A stretch of DNA of 9,525 bases from an uncultured Ruminococcus sp. GTDB taxonomy: Bacteria; Bacillota; Clostridia; Oscillospirales; Ruminococcaceae. Within the stretch, counting starts at the first letter, position 1, and each line of letters starts with the position of its first letter. Both the position numbers and the translations under genes were made by a program. Positions 1 through 5,784 of the stretch are shown piece after piece. The notes beneath the pieces were generated by a model. The model made no database searches. It was not told the origin of the DNA and saw only the letters and a program-made list of their open reading frames with translations. The stretch is from positions 1 through 9,525 of the forward strand of contig USEH01000081.1 in the NCBI GenBank assembly GCA_900553675.1, written 5' to 3'.

Positions 1-1449
1 CACCTTGGAGTTCCGCAGGCGGAAAATCCCGAAACGATAGTTATTGACTACGGCGGACCCAACGTTGCAAAGCCTCTGCACATCGGTCATCTGCGCTCGG
101 CTATTATCGGCGAGGCTGTTAAAAGAATCGCCAGAGCCACCGGCAGAACCGTTTACGGCGACGTTCACTTTGGCGACTGGGGAACTCCCCTCGGTCTTGT
201 AATAGCCGAATACCGCGAGCGTCACCCCGACTGGGCGTGCTTCAGGGAGGATTTTAACCCTGCCGTGGACGCTGTGCCCGACATCGACGAGGACGAGCTT
301 AACGAAATCTACCCCTTTGCCAGCGCAAAGAGCAAGCAGGACGAGGTTTTCAAGGAGACTGCGCGGCAGGTTACCGCCCAGCTCCAAAAGCACAAGCCAG
401 GCATTTACGATTTGTGGAAAAAGATAATGGAAGTCTCCATCGACAGCGTTAAGCGCAACTATTTGCGGCTTGACGTAAGCTTCGACCTTTGGTACGGCGA
501 AAGCGACGCCGACCCGTTCATCCCCGAGCTTATCGACATACTGACCGAAAAGGGTCTTTTGCACGAGAGCGAAGGCGCAATGGTTGTTGACGTTCAGGAG
601 GAGGGCGACAAGATAACCGTCCCGCCGATAATCGTTACCAAGTCGAACAAGTCGGTCGGCTACGACGCCACCGACATTGCCACCATTATCCAGCGTCAGC
701 GCGATTTCCAGCCGGCGCGCATATGGTATGTGGTGGACAAGCGGCAGTCGCTGCACTTCACGCAGGTCTTCCGCTGCGCCAAAAAGGCGGGGCTTGTGCC
801 TGCCGAAACCGAGCTTAAGCTGTTGGGCTTTGGCACTATGAATGGCTCGGACGGCAAGCCCTTTAAAACCCGCGACGGCGGAGTAATGCGTTTAAGCGAC
901 CTCATTCAGACCGCGATAGACGGCGCTATGGAAAAGCTCGCCGATTCGGAATACGTGCAAAGCGGCAAGCTTGAAGCCGCCGAAAAGATAGGCATGGCGG
1001 CAATCAAGTTCGGCGACCTTTCAAACCAGCCCTCCAAAGACTATATATTCGACCTCAACAAATTCTTAGCCTTCGACGGCAAGACCGGCACATACCTTTT
1101 GTACACCGTAACGCGCATAAACTCGATTCTTGCAAAGGCGGGTATCGACCCTGCGGCAACACCGGTCATCAAGGCTCTTCACACCGACGCCGAGCGCGAG
1201 CTTGCCCTTGACATAGCGCTTTCGGGCGAGGTCTACCAAAAGGCGTTCGACGATATGGCTCCCTGCGTTCTCTGCGACAACGCCTACAACATAGCGGCGG
1301 TGTTCTCGCGGTTCTATCACGACAACAGGATTTTAAGCGAAGAGGATGAGGCTAAGCGCGCCGACTGGCTTGGTATGGCGGCGCTGGCAAGGAAAGTTAT
1401 AGTCAAGCAGCTTGATATGCTGGCAATAGAAACTGTCTCCCACATGTAA
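1..1449 (+). CDS. argS: Arginyl-tRNA synthetase, 5'-truncated by the window edge
   Basis: Cytoplasmic class I aminoacyl-tRNA synthetase that charges tRNA-Arg with arginine using ATP. The frame is open from base 1, so the gene begins upstream; 482 codons are visible and roughly the N-terminal 80-110 residues (the tRNA-contacting N-terminal domain) should be missing, given a usual length near 560-590. Seen directly: the nucleotide-binding HIGH motif at 79-90 within GGPNVAKPLHIGHLRS, followed by GDVHFGDWGTPLG; the segment PFKTRDGGVMRLSDL near 860-900, which stands in the KMSKS-loop region and is typical of ArgS lacking a canonical KMSKS; and a C-terminal DALR anticodon-binding domain with SRFYHDNRIL near 1306-1335 and a C-terminus ending in Met, as is usual for ArgS. 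The first internal ATG-like start is not the true start because conserved catalytic sequence lies before it. The stop is TAA, one base before a strong hairpin. Confidence 0.96.
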   Translation, partial: HLGVPQAENPETIVIDYGGPNVAKPLHIGHLRSAIIGEAVKRIARATGRTVYGDVHFGDWGTPLGLVIAEYRERHPDWACFREDFNPAVDAVPDIDEDELNEIYPFASAKSKQDEVFKETARQVTAQLQKHKPGIYDLWKKIMEVSIDSVKRNYLRLDVSFDLWYGESDADPFIPELIDILTEKGLLHESEGAMVVDVQEEGDKITVPPIIVTKSNKSVGYDATDIATIIQRQRDFQPARIWYVVDKRQSLHFTQVFRCAKKAGLVPAETELKLLGFGTMNGSDGKPFKTRDGGVMRLSDLIQTAIDGAMEKLADSEYVQSGKLEAAEKIGMAAIKFGDLSNQPSKDYIFDLNKFLAFDGKTGTYLLYTVTRINSILAKAGIDPAATPVIKALHTDAERELALDIALSGEVYQKAFDDMAPCVLCDNAYNIAAVFSRFYHDNRILSEEDEAKRADWLGMAALARKVIVKQLDMLAIETVSHM

Positions 1450-1450
1450 A

Positions 1451-1483
1451 GCGTTTCGCATCCCTTGGCGGGATGCGAAACGC
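1451..1483 (+). terminator. Strong hairpin just after argS, possible terminator without a T-tract
   Basis: Perfect inverted repeat: GCGTTTCGCATCCC (1451-1464), loop TTGGC, then its exact complement at 1470-1483. The 14-bp GC-rich stem starts one base after the argS stop codon, so it probably ends or protects the argS transcript. No run of T follows it directly (the next bases are gaaagaatt), so it is not a textbook rho-independent terminator. It could act together with the palindrome three bases further on, or be an mRNA 3'-end stabilising structure. Confidence 0.6.
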
Positions 1484-1485
1484 GA

Positions 1486-1525
1486 AAGAATTAATAAATT
1501 TGGCGCGCCAAATTTATTAATTCTT
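1486..1525. repeat. Perfect 40-bp palindrome centred on GGCGCGCC
   Basis: Each base from 1486 to 1505 pairs with its partner from 1525 back to 1506, with no spacer and no mismatch. The centre is GGCGCGCC (1502-1509), flanked by A/T-only arms apart from one G/C pair at 1488/1523. As RNA it would fold with a small CGCG loop and the A/T arms as stem; the descending arm is U-rich, so it could add termination on either strand. It could also extrude as a cruciform, bind a dimeric protein, or be a dispersed palindromic repeat. The sequence alone does not decide between these. Confidence 0.85.
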
Positions 1526-1648
1526 CCCGCTGCCTGCATATCAACCACAAAGGCTCGGACTCAGTTGCAGCTGCTTATATCGGATATCCCTGCGTGGGGG
1601 GGATTATGGGGATTTATCTGCGGATAAACCCACTAAACTGTCATGATA

Positions 1649-1676
1649 TTATCACATTAAAAGGTTACACTATAAA
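1649..1676 (+). promoter_or_regulatory. Candidate sigma-A promoter of the PpiC lipoprotein gene
   Basis: TTATCA at 1649-1654, a 16-nt spacer, and TATAAA at 1671-1676 resemble -35 and -10 boxes. Initiation would fall near 1683, giving a short leader of about 17 nt before the ATG at 1700, with the ribosome binding site GGAG at 1688-1691. The -35 matches only partly and the region is A/T rich, so chance resemblance is possible. I see no gene in the stretch between the palindrome and this promoter. Confidence 0.45.
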
Positions 1677-1699
1677 AAAATACTATTGGAGATGTTTAA

Positions 1700-2839
1700 A
1701 TGAACAAATTTTTGAAGACCATCGCTTTATTGGCAGCTGTTATGATGGCGTTTTCTGCTTTCACAGCCTGCGGCGACAAAACCAACGATCAGCCTCAGAA
1801 TCAGACCGACGACAGCGCCAATACCGATGATTCCGGCGAGCAAAACGCCGTTCAGGAGCTTATTCCCTCGCTGACCATCAACGGCAAAGAGATAGATATT
1901 TCGGACAACCCTGTAATCTTCACCGTCGGCGGAGTAGATATCCACTTTGACGAATACAGATATATGTTCAAGTATTACGAAACCTTATATGCCAATAATT
2001 ACGGTATCACCGCCGATTTGTGGGAGGGCAACGAGCAGAACTTTGCCGTCTTTAAGGACAGCGTTAAAGCCGACCTGATTGAGCAAAACTTTGGCAACAT
2101 CGTTGCAAAGAAGTATGATGTTACCCTTAACGACGAAGATTACAAGCAGGTTGACGAATACATGGAAGAGGAAAAGGCTCAGTTTGAATCGGAAGAAGCC
2201 TTTAACGACGCTCTTAAAGCCTCCGGAATCAAGGAGGAGCTTTTAAGAAATCTTATCACCTCCAGCGTAATGTGCGAAAAGGTTTATCAGGAGCTTTATG
2301 GCGGCGAAAACGCAAGGCTTATCCCCTCTGACGACGAGATAAAGCAGGACATCAAGGACAATTACGTCAGGGTTTACCACCTGCTTATCAGCAACGAACA
2401 CTTTGCAGACACCGAGGGCTACGAAGATGCCGACGAAGCCGCTCTCAAGGCAGCCGCCAAGACCTTCGCCGAGGAAAAGCTTGCGGAGATACAGGCTGGT
2501 GCAGACGTTTACGAGGTTGCGCAGGCTGTTGGAGACGACCCCGGCATGCACGATAACCCCGACGGCTATCTGTTCACCTACGGTAAGATGGTTCCGCAGT
2601 TTGAGGAAGCCTCCTTTGCCCTTAAGGTCGGCGAGACAAGCGGTATTGTTGAAACCGACTACGGCTATCACATCATAACAAGGATTGAGCAGGACAGCTA
2701 TGTTGAAGAAAACTTCGACGAGGTAAGAGAGCAGTATGTAAACGACCGCTTTAACACCGAAGTAAATCAGATGCTTGCAGACGCGGAAATAGTTTACTCC
2801 GAGTATTACGACGATATCACTTACAACAGCATTACCTGA
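1700..2839 (+). CDS. PpiC/parvulin-type peptidyl-prolyl isomerase lipoprotein (PrsA/SurA-like foldase)
   Basis: Predicted membrane-anchored extracellular foldase that assists folding of exported proteins by cis-trans isomerisation of prolyl bonds. The 379-residue product starts with a lipoprotein signal peptide: MNKFLK, a hydrophobic stretch (about 7-20) and a lipobox ending FTAC with the lipid-attachment Cys at 24. An acidic, Asn/Gln-rich low-complexity linker follows (about 25-50). A helical SurA_N-like chaperone part occupies about 60-215. The parvulin domain starts near residue 223 (VRVYHLLIS), contains the typical GDDPGMHDNPDGYLFTYGKM segment and the signature MVPQFEEASFALKVGETSGIV, and ends near DYGYHIITRIEQ (about 327). 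The start is the ATG preceded by GGAG with an 8-nt gap; the stop is TGA. The next gene is also an exported lipoprotein, fitting a shared envelope role. The fold class is secure, but the prsA symbol is not assigned because the domain order alone does not prove orthology. Confidence 0.9.
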   Translation: MNKFLKTIALLAAVMMAFSAFTACGDKTNDQPQNQTDDSANTDDSGEQNAVQELIPSLTINGKEIDISDNPVIFTVGGVDIHFDEYRYMFKYYETLYANNYGITADLWEGNEQNFAVFKDSVKADLIEQNFGNIVAKKYDVTLNDEDYKQVDEYMEEEKAQFESEEAFNDALKASGIKEELLRNLITSSVMCEKVYQELYGGENARLIPSDDEIKQDIKDNYVRVYHLLISNEHFADTEGYEDADEAALKAAAKTFAEEKLAEIQAGADVYEVAQAVGDDPGMHDNPDGYLFTYGKMVPQFEEASFALKVGETSGIVETDYGYHIITRIEQDSYVEENFDEVREQYVNDRFNTEVNQMLADAEIVYSEYYDDITYNSIT

Positions 2840-2866
2840 TTTATCTGTAACAATGAAAATGAAATG

Positions 2867-2896
2867 TGCCGTCCAGCTTACGGGCGGCATATTTTT
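2867..2896 (+). terminator. Short terminator-like hairpin between the two lipoprotein genes
   Basis: TGCCGTCC (2867-2874) pairs with GGGCGGCA (2882-2889), one G-U wobble, around a 7-nt loop. It is followed by TATTTTT. The 8-bp stem plus T-run resembles a rho-independent terminator for the PpiC gene. The ribosome binding site of the next gene begins only about 3 bases after the T-run, so the element may act as a partial terminator or attenuator between cotranscribed genes. No convincing separate promoter is visible in this 71-bp gap. Confidence 0.65.
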
Positions 2897-2910
2897 CAGG
2901 GGTGGTTTAA

Positions 2911-4023
2911 TTGAAAATTTTCAGGATATTCTGCGCGACAGTCGCGGCTGTGGTTGCGCTGAGCATATTCAGCGGCTGCTCAAAAATCACCGTAGACAAG
3001 CAGGTAACGGACGGCTCGCGGAGCAACGAAATCACTATACATACATTTGTGACCTCCGAAAGCGTTACCTCTTCCGAATCCACCACGCTTCCCCCGCCTG
3101 AGTGCAGCGCTCCGGAACAGACGGTTGCTTCTTTAGATACGCAAAGCGTTACCCAGCCGGTAAAGGAATTTGTCCTGCCGGAGGACTTCGACCAAAAGAT
3201 GTCGGAGCTGATGGAAAAATACTCCTGTAACCAAAGCTGCAATCCCGAAAACATCCCCTGCGGCTGTCAGCCGGAACTTGAAGCCGTCGTGGACGAGGAA
3301 GGCAATATCGTCACCCCGCGCGACCGCGTTGTGTCAATATACTTTCGCGACATGGAAAGCGGGTTTGAGTATACCCTCAACGACAATGTGCACTATCCTG
3401 TTGCCAGCACAATCAAGATTCCGTTCGTTATATATATCTATCAGAAGATTGACAGCGGAGAAATCGACCCCGAAACGGTTCTGACCTACGAAAAGCGCCA
3501 CTATTTCGGCGGCACGGGAGTTATTGTTGAGGGCGATTTCGGTCAGCAGTACACGGTGGCTCAGCTTTTAGAGCTTGCCATAACCCGAAGCGACAACGTC
3601 GCCTACGAAATGCTTAAAGACCTGACAACATGGGCTGATTTTGAAGCGTATCTTACCGAAATCGGCATGACCCATGTTGAGGACGTGCGCAAAAGCAAGC
3701 AGAAAATCTGCACCGAGTCCGCCGGAGCCGACGGCAGGCTTCTGGCACAGTACCTTACAAGCGGTGCCGGCAGCGTTGAGACCTTTAAAGAGGACCTTTT
3801 GCAGACGAGGATTAAGATGATACGCTCGCAGTACCCCGTCTATCGCAAATACGGCTGGGCTAATTTTTCCTTCCATGATATTGCCTACGTAGACGCTCCA
3901 CACCCATATGTGCTTGCGGTGCTTACAAATCTGGACGGCGCGGAGGATGACGTTTTTCGTATGTTCCGCGAAATATCCGATATCTTTGAAGAGCTTGGAA
4001 ACGGCGAGCTTTCAGAAGAATAA
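2911..4023 (+). CDS. Lipoprotein serine hydrolase with class A beta-lactamase/PBP-like domain (Beta-lactamase2 type)
   Basis: Predicted exported, membrane-anchored member of the serine beta-lactamase/penicillin-binding superfamily, 370 residues. The start is TTG, chosen because AGGGGTGG at 2899-2906 lies at good spacing and the product begins with a clean signal peptide MKIFRIF and hydrophobic stretch, ending in lipobox FSGC with Cys23. A Ser/Thr-rich linker follows (about 40-70), then a cluster of four Cys (106, 110, 117, 119). The catalytic domain spans about 135-365. It has the nucleophile motif STIK (Ser166, Lys169), SDN (Ser227-Asn229), and KYG (Lys313-Gly315) in place of KTG, followed by Trp. 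I do not see the omega-loop ExxLN motif that carries the deacylating Glu of class A enzymes, so true beta-lactamase activity is doubtful. A peptidoglycan-related hydrolase or penicillin-binding role is equally possible. The stop is TAA, with a strong terminator directly after it. Confidence 0.85.
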   Translation: MKIFRIFCATVAAVVALSIFSGCSKITVDKQVTDGSRSNEITIHTFVTSESVTSSESTTLPPPECSAPEQTVASLDTQSVTQPVKEFVLPEDFDQKMSELMEKYSCNQSCNPENIPCGCQPELEAVVDEEGNIVTPRDRVVSIYFRDMESGFEYTLNDNVHYPVASTIKIPFVIYIYQKIDSGEIDPETVLTYEKRHYFGGTGVIVEGDFGQQYTVAQLLELAITRSDNVAYEMLKDLTTWADFEAYLTEIGMTHVEDVRKSKQKICTESAGADGRLLAQYLTSGAGSVETFKEDLLQTRIKMIRSQYPVYRKYGWANFSFHDIAYVDAPHPYVLAVLTNLDGAEDDVFRMFREISDIFEELGNGELSEE

Positions 4024-4030
4024 TAATTTT

Positions 4031-4063
4031 CAGCGGGGCACTCCGTTTGCTCCGCTGTTTTTT
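4031..4063 (+). terminator. Rho-independent terminator after the hydrolase lipoprotein gene
   Basis: CAGCGGGGCA (4031-4040) pairs with TGCTCCGCTG (4048-4057), ten base pairs with one G-U wobble, around a 7-nt loop. Six T follow directly (4058-4063). It lies 8 bases after the TAA stop. This is a textbook intrinsic terminator and separates the lipoprotein genes from the signalling cluster. Confidence 0.92.
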
Positions 4064-4085
4064 GTCAAAATTCCATAATTTCAGT

Positions 4086-4114
4086 TTGACAAATCGGATA
4101 TTAAGTAGTATAAT
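4086..4114 (+). promoter_or_regulatory. Perfect consensus sigma-A promoter of the signalling cluster
   Basis: TTGACA at 4086-4091, a 17-nt spacer, and TATAAT at 4109-4114 match the housekeeping consensus in every base and in spacing. Transcription should start near 4121. It reads toward the REC/HD-GYP gene whose ATG is at 4345, leaving a leader of about 220 nt. It follows the preceding terminator within 25 bases, so the cluster is an independent transcription unit. Confidence 0.85.
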
Positions 4115-4120
4115 ATGTTA

Positions 4121-4344
4121 TGTGTTGAGTAATATCTGCTTCTTGCTGTATTTTAGGAACATTTTCTATTCTTTTCCATTCTAATAATCAACAGCAAACC
4201 GTCCGTTTCATCACGAAGATTATTCGATACGTTTGTGATTCAACCTTTTTATTATTGTATTTTCCGCAGGCGCGGAAGCATCCCTGTTTAAAGGGTACAG
4301 AATGACCAAGACAGATATATGATATTTATAAAGGAAAGATAGCA
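4121..4344 (+). other. Long 5' leader with small hairpins, no recognised riboswitch
   Basis: This untranslated stretch of about 220 nt lies between the consensus promoter and the first signalling gene. Visible structures are ATCACGAA (4210-4217) with TTTGTGAT (4232-4239); TTCCGC (4262-4267) with GCGGAA (4272-4277) around AGGC; and two mutually exclusive short pairings after it, CCCT/AGGG (4282-4285 with 4292-4295) or CTGT/ACAG (4284-4287 with 4297-4300). The ribosome binding site is AAGGAAAG at 4331-4338. None matches a riboswitch consensus I can recognise, including both c-di-GMP classes. With the terminator and promoter, this accounts for the 321-base gap between genes. I see no small coding gene here. 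Confidence 0.4.
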
Positions 4345-4989
4345 ATGCGAAAAAGTAATTATCAAAAGCAGAAAATACTGATTGTCGACGATTCCGAACT
4401 GAACCGCTCGATTCTTGCGGACATTCTGCAGGACGAGTATGAGATATTTGAAGCGGCAGACGGCGTTGAAGCTATATCCGTAATCCAAAACCACTTTTTG
4501 GAGCTTTCGGCGGTGCTTTTGGATATTGTTATGCCCCGCATGAACGGCTTTGATGTTCTTTCGGTGATGAATCAGCGCCACTGGATAGAGGATCTGCCGG
4601 TTATAATTATTTCGGCAGAAAGCGGCTCGGGACAGATAGAGCGTACCTACAACATGGGCGCAACCGACTTTATAATGTGTCCGTTCGACGCAGTGCTTGT
4701 TCATAGGCGTGTTGTAAACACCATTCTTTTATACACCAAGCAGAAAAAGCTTATGGGACTTGTTGTTGAGCAGGTGGACGAAAAGGAACGCCGCAGCAAC
4801 ATGATGGTTGATATCCTAAGCCATATAGTAGAGTTCAGAAACGGCGAAAGCGGTCAGCACATAATACATATCCGCACCTTCACCGATATCATGCTTCGCC
4901 AGCTTCAGAAGATCACCGATAAATACGGGCTTACTCAGGCGGATATATCGCTTATCTGCCTTGCCTCCTCGCTTCATGATATAGGATAA
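4345..4989 (+). CDS. REC domain plus N-terminal part of HD-GYP (first fragment of the interrupted regulator)
   Basis: This is the 214-residue product actually expected from the cluster promoter if translation ends at the first stop. It has a good start (ATG after AAGGAAAG). The receiver keeps Asp15/16 and Asp60 (in LLDIVMP), but the position of the conserved receiver Lys before Pro-Phe is Cys112 (MCPFD). The HD-GYP part runs through VEFRNGESGQH and ends exactly after HDIG, so it lacks the rest of the metal site and GYP motif. It could at most be a stand-alone receiver-like protein. I regard it as a fragment of the longer gene rather than a designed short protein. Confidence 0.6.
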   Translation: MRKSNYQKQKILIVDDSELNRSILADILQDEYEIFEAADGVEAISVIQNHFLELSAVLLDIVMPRMNGFDVLSVMNQRHWIEDLPVIIISAESGSGQIERTYNMGATDFIMCPFDAVLVHRRVVNTILLYTKQKKLMGLVVEQVDEKERRSNMMVDILSHIVEFRNGESGQHIIHIRTFTDIMLRQLQKITDKYGLTQADISLICLASSLHDIG

Positions 4990-5052
4990 ATTGCGATAGA
5001 CGAAAAAATCCTCAACAAGCCCGGAAGGCTCACTAAGGAAGAGTTTGAGGTT

Positions 5053-5598
5053 ATGAAAACCCACTCGCTGATAGGCTCGCAGATGCTTGAAAATCTCCCC
5101 GCCTATCAGGACGAGCGGCTGGTTAGAACAGCATGGGAGATATGCCGCTGGCACCACGAGCGATACGACGGCAGGGGCTATCCCGATGGGCTAAAGGGCG
5201 ACGAGATTCCGATATCCGCGCAGATAGTAGCGCTTGCCGACGTTTACGACGCTTTGATAAGCGACCGCTGCTACAAAAAAGCTTACCCGCACAACGTTGC
5301 CATAAACATGATTTTAAACGGCGAATGCGGAGTGTTCAACCCGATACTAAAAGACTGCTTAAAGCAGGTTGAGAGTATGCTGGGCAGCGAGTTTACAAGG
5401 GTTCAGCAAAGCGAAAACAAAATTGCCCGCAACGACCTTATAAGAGAGCTTCTTCACGGCGACAAGCTTACAGCCTCTGAGCGCTCGATTCAGCTTTTGG
5501 ATCAGGAAAGAATGAAGTATAACATCTTTTCCACGATGACCAAGGAAATCCAGTTTGAATATACCATAAAAAATAATCAGCTTATGGTTTCCTCATAG
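5053..5598 (+). CDS. C-terminal HD-GYP fragment (second fragment of the interrupted regulator)
   Basis: In-frame continuation after the first stop, shown here from the internal ATG (MKTHSLIG), which has a GAGG stretch just upstream that might by chance allow re-initiation; 181 codons. It carries HHERYDGRGYPDGL, the PISAQIVALADVYDAL helix and YKKAYPH, all typical of HD-GYP phosphodiesterases. It lacks the HD pair and the N-terminal helices, so a separate product should not be catalytic. The 21 codons between the first stop and this ATG (4990-5052) also encode conserved HD-GYP sequence (EKILNKPGRLTKEE), which argues that the original protein ran straight through. The fragment ends at TAG before the PAS-like region. 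Confidence 0.45.
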   Translation: MKTHSLIGSQMLENLPAYQDERLVRTAWEICRWHHERYDGRGYPDGLKGDEIPISAQIVALADVYDALISDRCYKKAYPHNVAINMILNGECGVFNPILKDCLKQVESMLGSEFTRVQQSENKIARNDLIRELLHGDKLTASERSIQLLDQERMKYNIFSTMTKEIQFEYTIKNNQLMVSS

Positions 5599-5784
5599 GG
5601 AGCGGACAGCTTAGGACTTGAAGAGGTTACAACCGACCCGCTGAACAACGAAAATGTTATCCGCCTGATAGAAGACAATCAGTTTGAAAGCATTCATACT
5701 GCAATACTTGCCACAACTCCAACGTCTCCAACGGTAAGCTTTGAGTGCAAGCTCAGAATCAACAGCCAGCCGCGATGGTATCAG

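Noticed and set aside
1594..1830. Small + strand frame of 78 codons overlapping the start of the PpiC gene
   Set aside because: It overlaps the signal peptide coding region in another frame, spans the candidate promoter, and shows no recognisable protein features.
2243..2890. Long - strand open frame of 215 codons opposite the PpiC gene
   Set aside because: It is hydrophobic shadow sequence opposite a clear lipoprotein gene, with no ribosome binding site or recognisable domain.
4262..4310. Resemblance to a c-di-GMP-II riboswitch (GCGCGGAA followed by TTTAAA and GGGTAC) ahead of a c-di-GMP gene
   Set aside because: Only short pieces match by eye. The downstream conserved strand that should close the pseudoknot is absent before the ribosome binding site, and nothing resembles the class I aptamer either.
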